Shown: positions 51,158 to 60,407 of the stretch, piece after piece
How positions within the stretch are numbered: position 1 is the stretch's first letter
Layout of the letters: each line of letters opens with the position of its first letter
DNA from: Kazachstania africana CBS 2517
Lineage: Eukaryota; Ascomycota; Saccharomycetes; Saccharomycetales; Saccharomycetaceae
Assembly: GCF_000304475.1 (NCBI RefSeq)
Contig: NC_018948.1
Span: 496,001-560,000 of the forward strand
Length of the DNA: 64,000 nucleotides
Reading direction: 5' to 3'
Translations under genes and position numbers: made by a program
Notes under the pieces: generated by a model
The model's input: only the letters and a program-made list of their open reading frames with translations
Told to the model about the DNA's origin: nothing
Databases searched by the model: none

Positions 51158-52021
51158 CTAAGAAAGTCTTTCGTTCACTCCCATTCTTAGAAGCGCCTTG
51201 CCTTCTCTTTTAATACTTTTTGGTCTTTGTTTCTGCAATTCCAATTGATGAATGAGTAGCCCTTGACATACGATCAATTTTGTCATGTGGGAGACGTCAT
51301 ATATACCAAAAGATCCATTCGAATCATCACCCACAATAATGTCAGCAGTCTTAGTGACAGTACTTATAATGGAAAGAAGATCCGAGTTTTCAGAGGTATA
51401 ATGGGCAGCCACGAACTTAGATTCACGGTCGTCCTGTAGAAGCAACTTGTAATGATCGCTTCGTAAGACTGGATTGAAAGTGACATGCCATGTGAAGTCA
51501 CTACCCAAGATTTTGGTATCTAGGTCTCTAAATTTCTTCATGTGGGACATGACAAAAGGTTCATTATCACCATGGAACTCATAATCCATGGTACCCAACT
51601 TTATATTGAGAGAAATTGTACCATATAGTGATCTATAGATCTTGAATTCACTTGTGCTGTGAAACAACTGATGAGCTGCATATGGAGGAGCATCATCCAC
51701 AGATCTTAGCTCGTAGACATAGATATCGTACGATAAATCGAGTCCCAGTTTTCTGACAAAGTGGAATAGAGGTATACCAACACCGTTTGAGTCGAGTTCT
51801 ATTCGATTCAAATCACCATCATTTGCCTTGAATACGTCGAATGACTGAACAGAGGGAAACACAAAGAAACCGGGAGATGAGTCTACCCTTGCTATGGGCA
51901 TTTTCCTCTCATTCTTGAAATGTAAAAATTCTGGTACGGTTTTATCATCGGTAATGGTTACATGCAGTCTCTCATCGTCCAAGAGACTTCTAACCACTTT
52001 TCTCATAAAATGCCTGACCAT
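51158..52021 (-). CDS. Protein of unknown function, 287 residues
   Basis: I do not recognise this protein, and I know of no gene at this place between ZUO1 and ELP6 in S. cerevisiae. The ATG at 52021 begins MVRHFMRKVVRSLLDDERL, a basic amphipathic start that could be a mitochondrial or membrane-binding helix. The rest alternates short hydrophobic and polar strands (FFVFPSVQSFDVF, YDIYVYELRS, FKIYRSLYGTISLNIKL, GSDFTWHVTFNP, SKFVAAHYTSE), suggesting a mostly beta structure ending in a helix with a basic tail. A tubby-like or scramblase-like barrel is possible, but this is only a guess from strand pattern. No membrane span is evident. Codon use looks normal and the frame is open over its full length, so it is probably a real gene. 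Confidence 0.78.
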   Translation of the reverse strand: MVRHFMRKVVRSLLDDERLHVTITDDKTVPEFLHFKNERKMPIARVDSSPGFFVFPSVQSFDVFKANDGDLNRIELDSNGVGIPLFHFVRKLGLDLSYDIYVYELRSVDDAPPYAAHQLFHSTSEFKIYRSLYGTISLNIKLGTMDYEFHGDNEPFVMSHMKKFRDLDTKILGSDFTWHVTFNPVLRSDHYKLLLQDDRESKFVAAHYTSENSDLLSIISTVTKTADIIVGDDSNGSFGIYDVSHMTKLIVCQGLLIHQLELQKQRPKSIKREGKALLRMGVNERLS

Positions 52022-52581
52022 GGCACACGTTTGATCGTACTACTGATTCTGCTCGATAAACCAGGATCCTGTTAACATATAAGATATACGAAAAGGTTCT
52101 GGAGAAGAAGTCAGAGGCGCAGTGATGCTGCAAAAGAGGCTAAAATTTTCTCGAAAGAATCCGCCATCCTGTTTGCACAGCATCTTCCATCTTCAAATAT
52201 CGGCAGCTACAATGAGAATGAGGTAAGCGGATTGACTCATGTAAAGAGTGGCTTGTCTACCGAGTGGATTGCCAAAGTTTCGTAGTCATGGCGAAATACG
52301 TCCAAGATTCAAGCGTCTGACTGTTTGCTGCTCCGAAAAGACAGAGGCTAAACACAGCCAACCATCACTACTTGCCAGTGTTGATTTCAACATCTTGAGA
52401 TGCAATGAACAGCCCTGACCACAGCTGGGCTGAGTATAGCCCAGCTTCACTTCATGAGTCTCTTAATATATCAAGTTTTCCGACACCCATAATATGAGGA
52501 TTAGTATTAGAAAAAAAAATTACATAAAAATCGATGAGCTTCTTGGCTTACAAAATGGGATACACTCACTAATCCAGCGCA
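52022..52581. other. Divergent promoter region between the unknown gene and ELP6
   Basis: 560 bases. AAAATTTTCTCGAAAG at 52142-52157 belongs to a recurring promoter word. A perfect 9-base inverted repeat is at 52423-52446. CGATGAGCT at 52532-52540, 42 bases before the ELP6 ATG, is a PAC-like Dot6/Tod6 core. No gene is supported. Confidence 0.5.
52423..52446. repeat. Perfect inverted repeat, 9-base arms, 6-base spacer
   Basis: AGCTGGGCT (52423-52431), spacer GAGTAT, AGCCCAGCT (52438-52446). GC-rich arms in an AT-rich spacer. It could bind a dimeric regulator or form a hairpin in RNA; it lies about 140 bases before ELP6. Confidence 0.75.
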
Positions 52582-53379
52582 ATGTCCACAGTTCAGAGAC
52601 AAGATCTTACTATATTTAACGACCAGACGGTTCTGAGCAGGGCCCTCTTGTCTGGAACTAGTCATGATATGATGCTAGTAAGTTCTACAATGTCTACACA
52701 GCCGGTGTGGCTACTTAATGCCTTAGCTGAAAGTTTCCTCTTTGGTAAGACAACCTCAATAAATAGCTCTTCTGATAATTCTAGACATTCCCATGAGAAC
52801 AGTAGTCGCCATGTCGTCATAGGTTCCTTTATTAATGACTCAAAGTTCTATACTAATTCACTACAGAGATTAAAGATACATTCAACACTATATACTGTGG
52901 TTGATCTAATGACGGATTTTGTCGTTAAAAACCATGATAAACCAAGATCAAAGCTGCTAGGATTGTTGGTCGAACGGTTTACGTCGCCAGAGATGAATAG
53001 TATGATTATTATTGATCAACCTGAAATTTTACTATCATTAATTGAAGGATTGACTTGTGATGAATTATTCAAATATTTTATTTCACCTTTATCGAAACGT
53101 TGTAATATCTTTGTAGTATCCACATCTACCGAGCAGTTCCAGGACCACGATTTCGAACCTGAATCAACCGAATTTGTCAGATTTATTACTAAATGTTTAT
53201 ATAAGAGCATAGTACAACTAAGTTTGAATCCATTAGAGACCGGTAGGGCAAAGGATGTGACTGGTTCATTAAGAATAGCTAGAGGTGGTCAATTGACTAA
53301 CCATTTGTCTGTGCACGTTGTGGAAAACGAATATTTATATTTGAATGAAAGAGAATCAATTAAATTATTTTATAGATAA
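52582..53379 (+). CDS. ELP6: Elongator subunit Elp6
   Basis: The 265-residue protein matches Elp6 (about 273), one of the RecA-like Elp4-5-6 ring proteins of Elongator, which modifies wobble uridines in tRNA. As usual for Elp6 there is no Walker A motif; the fold is suggested by alternating strands such as MIIIDQPEILLSLIEG and NIFVVSTSTEQF. The start is the first ATG after the promoter. The gene converges on TGL3 with only 9 bases between stop codons. Position after the GLC8 region and before TGL3 agrees with S. cerevisiae YMR312W. Confidence 0.93.
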   Translation: MSTVQRQDLTIFNDQTVLSRALLSGTSHDMMLVSSTMSTQPVWLLNALAESFLFGKTTSINSSSDNSRHSHENSSRHVVIGSFINDSKFYTNSLQRLKIHSTLYTVVDLMTDFVVKNHDKPRSKLLGLLVERFTSPEMNSMIIIDQPEILLSLIEGLTCDELFKYFISPLSKRCNIFVVSTSTEQFQDHDFEPESTEFVRFITKCLYKSIVQLSLNPLETGRAKDVTGSLRIARGGQLTNHLSVHVVENEYLYLNERESIKLFYR

Positions 53380-53388
53380 ATTAAACAT

Positions 53389-55182
53389 TTAAGTATTATT
53401 ATTTTCTTGGACTTCATTTTTATTTTTAATGATTTCATCTAATTTAAATTCGACAATACATCTTGTCTTAATTAGAGCCAATACTGGCCACGTACTTCTC
53501 TCTCCACAGTTTATCCAATAGGGAATATTATCTAATTGACCTTCTATAATTCTTGTTATTGATAATGATTTAATTTTTGGTACAATAGAAATTTCCATTG
53601 CACTTCTTGGTATTTTTTCGTCAATAGTTAATCTTTTAATCCATGAACTTAATAATCCTAATCTATCTAAGACTTGCATTCTATGATGGAACTCCATTGT
53701 AATGATATTTTTCAATTTTCTTTCTAAATGATATTTAAATTTGAATGCCAATGGTTCCATTTCAGTAAAATTTAATTGTGGTATTCCCAGTTCAGGTAAG
53801 TTCATATAATATTTTTGATCTGTCTCTGGATAACGTTTGTAATAATAATATTTTGATGTCTTAATTTCATGCTTCAGATCGGTGACAACCAGTGGTGCCA
53901 AATAAGGTCTTGCTAATGAGACAATAAAATTATTGACATTGAATAATTCAGTCAATCTTGTATATGGAGAATTTAAATTATTTGATAACGATGTTGTTAC
54001 TGCAGTGTCAGTAGAATGTTCTGGAGCTAAAAATTTTATTGTCTTTGTCTTTTCCTTTGATAAAAATGGTACAACTTTATTATCTAAATTTTTACAAAGT
54101 AGTATTGTATCATTTGACAATACTCCAGAACCCAAACTACACTTAATGGCAGAACTTATAAGGACATTTGGTGTGGTAACATAATTTAATAGGTTTGGGC
54201 ATGAACTGTCAGTTGGATGAATGACAACGTTGAAAACTTTCTTTGTAGTCTGATAAGCTTCTTCAAAAGTGGTATCTTTAACAATATATTTCAAAACAAA
54301 TTGAATAAATAGATAAACATCTTGTGAATAACCATGATGAATTAAGTTTTGAATTAAAGTACCCAAATTTAAATGTTGTTCGACATTTCCGTAACCACAT
54401 GATTTTAACAATTCTACGTCATTTTTAATAATTTGAAGAAAGCCGTTGTCCAGCAACTGAATTAATTCATCGTTACTACAACAACCATAGCATGCAGCGA
54501 TACATGCACCCATTGATGAACCACTAATAATATTTGGCATTAAATTTTGTGACAAAAGACCCTTGATGACACCAAGATGGAATAATCCGAAAAGAGAGCC
54601 ACCTTGTAAGATTAAAGCCGTAGTACCTAGTGAAAGTTTGCATCTTTGGAAAAATGACGTTGATGTTGTGTCTGATTGTGACAGAAGTTCTAAGCTTTCG
54701 ACAATTTTTCTAAGATACTGTTCAATCAACAATTTTGTACCGATCAATGACTTGGTAAAGAGTTTCTTATCTACAATACCTGCAAAATTCCTTAACATAC
54801 ACGGTCCCGTAGTGGAGAATTTTTCTCTAATGGTATCAAAATCTTGTAATTCCATACATTTAATTAGAATGGAGTATTGTTCCATTACAGAATTGAAATC
54901 GTAACGTCTTGAGAAGAAATTTCGTCTCCAAAGATTTGCACCTGTGATTTCATCTACCGTTGAAGCAGTCGATAGCCATCGTTTGTACGAAGTTTCTGAA
55001 TCTAAATCTTTTATTGCCTCGTAGTAAATCACCCTTGAGTGGGGTCTCAAATAGGTAATTAACTTATGGAACCAAAATGAATAAATATCGGTAATTACAT
55101 GCAATAGGTTCCATAGAAACGGTGGGATATTGTCCAAGGTTGCGTAGATTATATTTAGCAGCCAAATTTTAACTGTCAACAT
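53389..55182 (-). CDS. TGL3: Lipid-droplet triacylglycerol lipase Tgl3
   Basis: The 597-residue enzyme is a patatin-domain lipase of lipid droplets that hydrolyses triacylglycerol and has lysophospholipid acyltransferase activity in S. cerevisiae. The oxyanion loop GGSLFG is at 194-199 and the nucleophile Ser223 is in SGSSMGACIAA. A hydrophobic N-terminal segment (1-35) and the conserved region YEAIKDLDSETSYKRWL precede the catalytic domain. The frame opens at 55260 with TTG, but the first ATG is 55182. It is somewhat shorter than S. cerevisiae Tgl3 (about 642), mainly at the C-terminus, which in yeast controls stability and sorting. Synteny with ELP6 and PRE5 is conserved. Confidence 0.95.
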   Translation of the reverse strand: MLTVKIWLLNIIYATLDNIPPFLWNLLHVITDIYSFWFHKLITYLRPHSRVIYYEAIKDLDSETSYKRWLSTASTVDEITGANLWRRNFFSRRYDFNSVMEQYSILIKCMELQDFDTIREKFSTTGPCMLRNFAGIVDKKLFTKSLIGTKLLIEQYLRKIVESLELLSQSDTTSTSFFQRCKLSLGTTALILQGGSLFGLFHLGVIKGLLSQNLMPNIISGSSMGACIAACYGCCSNDELIQLLDNGFLQIIKNDVELLKSCGYGNVEQHLNLGTLIQNLIHHGYSQDVYLFIQFVLKYIVKDTTFEEAYQTTKKVFNVVIHPTDSSCPNLLNYVTTPNVLISSAIKCSLGSGVLSNDTILLCKNLDNKVVPFLSKEKTKTIKFLAPEHSTDTAVTTSLSNNLNSPYTRLTELFNVNNFIVSLARPYLAPLVVTDLKHEIKTSKYYYYKRYPETDQKYYMNLPELGIPQLNFTEMEPLAFKFKYHLERKLKNIITMEFHHRMQVLDRLGLLSSWIKRLTIDEKIPRSAMEISIVPKIKSLSITRIIEGQLDNIPYWINCGERSTWPVLALIKTRCIVEFKLDEIIKNKNEVQENNNT

Positions 55183-55845
55183 CTTGAACTTTTGTGTAAT
55201 TTTTTTCGATATTAAAGGATCCTCACTTGTTTTTCTTATATACCAAAACGTCGAAACCAACGTTGAACCCCAGAAGTGTTGTGATTACTTGATAGATCAG
55301 AATGCAGGCAGCGGAGCTGCATGCAGTCGATACTGACAACAGCTATGGACAGCCAATAGGGATAGTATATGATGCCAGATGCTGCTGTGGCTGTGATTTT
55401 GTACACAATCTGCGAATGCTTGTCAGAAGACCTATTACAGCCCTGACACAGTCCTACTGGGACCCTACTAAAACCATCGCTTACCAATCGTCCTGCCATA
55501 CAGCATTGTTCCACATACACTTGCCTATCTTAACGCCCTTACCATCCTCAAGCTCACCACACATAACACCGTCTCTTGCGTCTCCTAACCTCGAACCAGC
55601 ATGCGTTTCCACTCACATCCAGTTAGCACACCTCGTATAACCAGCAGCAGCGTCCCCATCCAGCGTTAATTAAAGTGTTAAAAGTGTTAAAACTAACCGC
55701 CGAATGCCTTTAATTTAATACTTGTCACCCGGGCTTTGATTTTTTCGAGAGGGAAATTGGATATATATACTAGCGAAAATTTAGAAATTGCATAGAGTGG
55801 CAAAATGTTACTAAGGTCAGTAGACAGGTTACAAGGTGAAGCAGG
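55183..55845. other. Divergent promoter region of TGL3 and PRE5
   Basis: About 660 bases. A GC-richer stretch (55290-55660) has an ATG frame of 112 codons (55302-55640) with no recognisable content, and a CTGCATGCAG palindrome at 55317-55326. Nearer PRE5 there are TTTTTTCGAGAGG near 55742, a TATATATA box near 55761-55768, a PACE-like element at 55796-55804 and an out-of-frame ATG at 55805. Confidence 0.5.
55796..55804 (+). promoter_or_regulatory. PACE-like Rpn4 element upstream of PRE5
   Basis: AGTGGCAAA differs by one base from the Rpn4 consensus GGTGGCAAA that controls yeast proteasome genes. It lies 42 bases before the PRE5 ATG, nearer than usual and downstream of the TATA box. Confidence 0.5.
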
Positions 55846-56553
55846 ATGTTTAGAAACAATTACGACGGTGATACGGTCACGTTCTCTCCTACAGGTAGAT
55901 TATTCCAGCTGGAATACGCAATTGAAGCGATTAAACAAGGTAGTGTGACCGTGGGTTTACGTTCAAAAAATTATGCATGTGTAGTAGCTTTAAAGAGAAA
56001 TGCTGATGAATTGTCCTCGTATCAGAAGAAAATTATAAAATGTGATGATCATATGGGCCTCTCTCTAGCAGGATTGGCGCCAGATGCTAGAGTATTGAGT
56101 AATTTCTTAAGACAACAATGTAATTATTCAAAATTGGTATTTAATAGAGACTTATCGGTGGAAAAAGCTGGTTTTTTATTATCCGATAAGGCACAGAAGA
56201 ACACTCAATCGTATGGTGGTAGACCATATGGTGTGGGTCTTCTGGTAGTCGGTTACGATAAAACGGGACCTCATCTTTTGGAATTCCAGCCTTCTGGGAA
56301 CGTAATGGAATTGTACGGTACCGCCATCGGTGCACGTTCACAAGGTTCAAAGACTTATCTAGAAAGAGTCCTTGACGAATTCAAGGAATTGGAAGATGAA
56401 GATCCTGAGAGTATAATCAAAGTGGGTGTTCAAGCCATTCAACAGTCTTTGAAAGATGAGGTCTTAAACACAGACAATTTATCAATTGGTATCGTCGGTA
56501 AAGATCTTCCTTTCACAGTTTACGATGGTGAACGTGTCGCAAAATACTTATAG
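55846..56553 (+). CDS. PRE5: 20S proteasome alpha-6 subunit
   Basis: The 235-residue protein matches Pre5 (about 234). The alpha-type N-terminus MFRNNYDGDTVTFSPTGRLFQLEYA contains the YD and SPxGRLxQxEYA signature of alpha subunits that gate the 20S core. KRNADELSSYQKKIIKCDDHMGLSLAGLAPDAR and AQKNTQSYGGRPYGVGLL are further subunit-specific stretches. It has no catalytic threonine, as expected. The start fits the family exactly; an upstream ATG at 55805 is out of frame. PRE5 is the last gene of the chromosome XIII-like block; a tRNA gene follows. Confidence 0.98.
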   Translation: MFRNNYDGDTVTFSPTGRLFQLEYAIEAIKQGSVTVGLRSKNYACVVALKRNADELSSYQKKIIKCDDHMGLSLAGLAPDARVLSNFLRQQCNYSKLVFNRDLSVEKAGFLLSDKAQKNTQSYGGRPYGVGLLVVGYDKTGPHLLEFQPSGNVMELYGTAIGARSQGSKTYLERVLDEFKELEDEDPESIIKVGVQAIQQSLKDEVLNTDNLSIGIVGKDLPFTVYDGERVAKYL

Positions 56554-57102
56554 TCAAATGTCTTTTTAATGTATATACTTTAATATTGGGAAATCGAATA
56601 GTGTTTCTTTATGATAGGGTTGTATAGACGGCAAGGGTCATTACAGGTGTGAATATGCACGAGAATCAAGAAGGTAAGTACTCTTATTGGCGTGCTTGCA
56701 TTCTTTCGTATTTTAATATTTTGTCCGTGAGAGAAGTGTCAACTGAATAATTCAATCAGGTAACAAACAAGAAATTGACAGAAAAGCAAATTAAGTTCAA
56801 TCTCAATACGTGTAAACAAGGGCACATTTAGCCACCATCTTGTTGTGTGTTGCCACGTATACCCTGGAATACATTTCCATTTGAATATGCAGCTTAATAT
56901 TTCAAAGAACCTACAGAGATGGTTTACAAATTACAAACGCTAGTGTGCTGTCTATGTTGCTGGATTTATTCAACTTTGTAGAACTAATATAAGGAAACGG
57001 TTCATCTACGCTATTTAGGGGTTCATTTGCTCATTATTAGGTGGCCCTCTCAATTTAAACAGAAAAGCTATCCCTCCAAAATTGAAAGAACACAAATTAA
57101 TA
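56554..57102. other. Intergenic region between PRE5 and tRNA-Pro
   Basis: About 550 bases. No gene or LTR with matched ends is seen, although tRNA 5' flanks are common Ty insertion sites. Sequence is unremarkable in base content. Confidence 0.45.
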
Positions 57103-57212
57103 GGGCGTGTGGTCTAGTGGTATGATTCTCGCTTTGGGCGATTCTTAAGAAAAACTTAGGAAATAAATCACAAACATGCGAGAGGCCCTGGGTTCAATTC
57201 CCAGCTCGCCCC
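57103..57212 (+). tRNA. tRNA-Pro (anticodon TGG) with intron
   Basis: GGGCGTGTGGTCTAGTGG starts the gene, the anticodon TGG is at 57135-57137, and the T-arm has GGTTCAATTCC (57191-57201, B box). The acceptor 3' strand ends CTCGCCC with discriminator C at 57212. An intron at 57139-57176 (38 bases) lies one base 3' of the anticodon, the canonical place, as in S. cerevisiae tRNA-Pro(TGG). The mature tRNA is 72 bases before CCA addition. Confidence 0.97.
57139..57176 (+). other. tRNA-Pro intron (38 bases)
   Basis: Starts after the base following the anticodon and ends before TGCGAG, which restores the 7-base anticodon loop and pairs with CTCGC. AT-rich, as usual for tRNA introns. Confidence 0.9.
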
Positions 57213-57632
57213 GATTAATATTTTTTTTGGCTATTTTTACATCAATTCAATTGTCAATTCAGGAAACTTACTGATACCAGCAAATTAACACTTCAAATAT
57301 ATTTATTTCATAGTATCATACTAATATCATATACCTTGTTCCATATGACCCTTCTATCTATGTACTAAACCATCGTCGATTTCTCACAACATAAGATATA
57401 ACTCCCCACGTTGGCAAATTACAGAGTGTATACTTTCTTTATTTATATATGAGAGACATTCTGCAGACACCTTCTATACACAGCAACTCTGGTACATCAC
57501 GCTATGAACATCATATTATTTTTGGGTAGATAAATAATTATTTACATATATATGGTAAAAAGTTACAATCACCACCATGACTATAACCTTGCTAATCATG
57601 TGAGAGTAAAATGCCATTACTCAAATTCTTTC
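57213..57632. other. Intergenic region between tRNA-Pro and VPS55
   Basis: About 420 AT-rich bases including the Pol III terminator and the 3' flank of VPS55. No gene seen. Confidence 0.45.
57221..57228 (+). terminator. RNA polymerase III terminator of tRNA-Pro
   Basis: A run of eight T begins 9 bases after the tRNA 3' end. Confidence 0.85.
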
Positions 57633-58058
57633 TTAATTGAATAGGGCATCTTCATCACCATCCCAATTGCTGTTGAAAAACCAAGAAAATATAACGATGC
57701 TTGAATAAATGATCAGACCACCTAGTATGCTCATGGCACAACTGACGGATGTAATATATTGACAGTGGTATAAGATTAATGGTAATGTGATACCGCTAGT
57801 GACGAAAGTACCAGTTAAGAAATGTGCGAAATCTTGACCAGCATGTGTAGAATCCGTCATAAAATCAGAAGTACTGTAAGCGGTAGATCCTGATCCAAAC
57901 AGTGAGTTTGGTAAAGGTGCCACTAGAAAAAGTAAGATATCGAATAGTGGATAGTAATTATGAAATAGTGCACAACTTAAAATCACCAGTAGAAAACCAA
58001 GGGCTAAGAAACCCGACAACGATATAATTTTAGTCAATGGAGACACTTTGAACTTCAT
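57633..58058 (-). CDS. VPS55: Endosomal membrane protein Vps55
   Basis: The 141-residue protein matches Vps55 (about 140), the yeast member of the OB-RGRP/LEPROT family. With Vps68 it acts in transport from late endosome to vacuole. Four hydrophobic segments at about 10-31, 37-50, 80-104 and 109-131 fit the family topology. Strongly conserved stretches are KVSPLTKIISLSGFLALGFLL and GGLIIYSSIVIFSWFF. It precedes SSC1 on the same strand, as in S. cerevisiae YJR044C-YJR045C. Confidence 0.96.
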   Translation of the reverse strand: MKFKVSPLTKIISLSGFLALGFLLVILSCALFHNYYPLFDILLFLVAPLPNSLFGSGSTAYSTSDFMTDSTHAGQDFAHFLTGTFVTSGITLPLILYHCQYITSVSCAMSILGGLIIYSSIVIFSWFFNSNWDGDEDALFN

Positions 58059-58318
58059 TTTTATAAACTGTAACTCAGTACTGATACCTGTTCCCTTGTT
58101 GGATATTCCACTCTTATATAGGGGGAATCCTTACAAAGTGAACAGTTTTCAATGGTGCAATTCTAAATCCTGTTTTAAATTGTGCGCGAAGTAATAAGAA
58201 AACGAGATTTTTATAATCTTAACAGTAACTTACATATATATAGAGATATTTTCAAATAAAAAAACGACTAAATACAGGATGGGATTATATATATATACGG
58301 ATGTCAGTGTGACGGTAT

Positions 58319-60280
58319 TTATTGTTTGGTTTCGCCACCTTCATTTGATTGGGTGTTGGAAGAAGAAGAATCTTGGTTCTTGTACATTTGTTCGAACAAT
58401 TTCATGGAAGCAGTTTGTAAATCGTCAGTCTTGGTCTTCAATTCTTCAGCGTTTACTTCTTCACCGGCTTGAACCTTGGCAACAATTTCTCTCAATGAGG
58501 CAATTTGGTCCTTGACCTTTTGTGCTTCGGCCTTGTCTAATTTACCTTCGAATTCTTTCAAGGAGTTTTCGGTGTCATTTGCTAGTTGATCAGCCTTGTT
58601 TGCGGTTTCAATGGACTTCTTTCTAGCTTCATCTTGAGTCTTGAATTTTTCAGCATCGTTAACCATCTGTTCAATTTCAGCATCAGATAAACCAGAGGAA
58701 CCGGCAACTGTGATGGAGGAATCCTTGTTTGTGGCTTTGTCTCTTGCAGAAACGTTGATGATACCATCAGCATCGATATCAAAAGTGACTTCAATTTGTG
58801 GAACGCCCTTTGGAGCTGGAGGAATACCGGATAAGTTGAAGTTACCAATCAACTTGTTGTCTCTGACTAATTCCCTTTCACCTTGGAAGACTCTAATTTC
58901 GACAGAAGTTTGACCTGCTGCAGCGGTGGAGAAAATTTGAGATTTCTTAGTTGGGATTGTAGTGTTTCTTGGAATCAATCTAGTGAAAACACCACCTAAA
59001 GTTTCAATACCAAGGGATAATGGGGTAACATCCAATAGAAGGACATCAGTGACTTCACCAGATAAAACAGCACCTTGAATTGCAGCACCAATGGCAACAG
59101 CTTCATCTGGGTTAACAGCCTTTGATGGTTCTTTGTTGAATAATTGTTTGACGGTTTCAATCACCTTTGGCATTCTGGACATACCACCAACCAAAATGAC
59201 GTCAGAAATATCGGAAGTGGATAAGTTAGCATCCTTTAATGCTTTCTTCACTGGATCGACAGTCCTCTTGACTAAAGGTTCGGTCAAAGTTTCGAACTGA
59301 GCTCTGCTGAACTTCATGTTGATATGTTTTGGACCAGAAGCATCTGCTGTGATAAAAGGTAAGTTAATTTCCGTTGAGACGGTTGAAGATAATTCAATCT
59401 TGGCCTTTTCTGCTGCCTCTCTTATTCTTTGAATGGCCATACGATCATTTTCTAAATCGATACCAGTTTCAGTCTTGAAACGAGAAACAATTTCTCTTAG
59501 TAAGTAAATATCGAAATCTTCACCACCTAAATGGGTATCACCATTAGTGGATTTGACTTCGAAGACACCATTATCAATATCTAAGATGGAGATATCAAAG
59601 GTACCACCACCTAAATCGAAAACTGCGACGACTTTTGAATCTGATTTTTCCAGACCGTAAGCTAAAGCAGCGGCAGTTGGTTCGTTGACCACACGTAAAA
59701 CGTTCAAACCGACAATTTGACCGGCGTCCTTTGTAGCCTGTCTTTGAGAGTCATTGAAATAAGCTGGCACGGTGACGACTGCGTTTTTAACAGTCATACC
59801 CAAGTATGCTTCAGCGGTTTCCTTCATCTTATTTAGAACGAAACCCCCAATTTGAGATGGTGAATAAGATTGACCTCTTGCCTCGACCCACGCATCACCG
59901 TTGGTGTGCTTGACGATCTTGTAAGGAACCTGCTTGATATCTCTTTGAACTTCCTTATCTTCGAATCTTCTACCAATCAAACGCTTTGTAGCAAATAAAG
60001 TATTTTCAGGATTAACAACAGCTTGACGTTTAGCTGGAATACCAACCAATCTCTCACCTTCCTTCGTGAAGGCCACGACGGAAGGCGTGGTCCTTGAACC
60101 TTCCGAATTCTCAATGATCTTAGGAATCTTACCTTCCATCAAGGCCACAGCAGAGTTCGTGGTACCCAAATCAATACCGATAACTTGACCTTGAACCTTG
60201 GTGGATTGTAGACGCGTTGAAATCGAAACAACGGACTTCGATAGACTAGACCTACTTAGTATACTCTTGGCAGATAGCAT
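58319..60280 (-). CDS. SSC1: Mitochondrial matrix Hsp70 Ssc1
   Basis: The 653-residue chaperone equals S. cerevisiae Ssc1 within one residue. It drives import through TIM23 and folds matrix proteins. A Ser/Arg-rich presequence spans about 1-28, followed by [13 protein letters not shown]. The ATPase domain includes [14 protein letters not shown] and [12 protein letters not shown]; the substrate domain includes [16 protein letters not shown]. The C-terminus ends in a short polar tail (NEGGETKQ). Codon bias is high. A step-type heat-shock element lies about 130-150 bases upstream. Ecm10 and Ssq1 are relatives, but length, codon bias and position next to VPS55 and TAH11 support Ssc1. Confidence 0.97.
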   Translation of the reverse strand: MLSAKSILSRSSLSKSVVSISTRLQSTKVQGQVIGIDLGTTNSAVALMEGKIPKIIENSEGSRTTPSVVAFTKEGERLVGIPAKRQAVVNPENTLFATKRLIGRRFEDKEVQRDIKQVPYKIVKHTNGDAWVEARGQSYSPSQIGGFVLNKMKETAEAYLGMTVKNAVVTVPAYFNDSQRQATKDAGQIVGLNVLRVVNEPTAAALAYGLEKSDSKVVAVFDLGGGTFDISILDIDNGVFEVKSTNGDTHLGGEDFDIYLLREIVSRFKTETGIDLENDRMAIQRIREAAEKAKIELSSTVSTEINLPFITADASGPKHINMKFSRAQFETLTEPLVKRTVDPVKKALKDANLSTSDISDVILVGGMSRMPKVIETVKQLFNKEPSKAVNPDEAVAIGAAIQGAVLSGEVTDVLLLDVTPLSLGIETLGGVFTRLIPRNTTIPTKKSQIFSTAAAGQTSVEIRVFQGERELVRDNKLIGNFNLSGIPPAPKGVPQIEVTFDIDADGIINVSARDKATNKDSSITVAGSSGLSDAEIEQMVNDAEKFKTQDEARKKSIETANKADQLANDTENSLKEFEGKLDKAEAQKVKDQIASLREIVAKVQAGEEVNAEELKTKTDDLQTASMKLFEQMYKNQDSSSSNTQSNEGGETKQ

Positions 60281-60407
60281 TCTATAACTTGTGAGACTTC
60301 TTCTCCTACTTCAAATGTAAAAGCGTTCTCCTACTATAACCTGTTTTCTTAATCTTTTATAGCATCCACCACCACCACGGTTTCGCCCACCGCAAATTTT
60401 GATGGAC

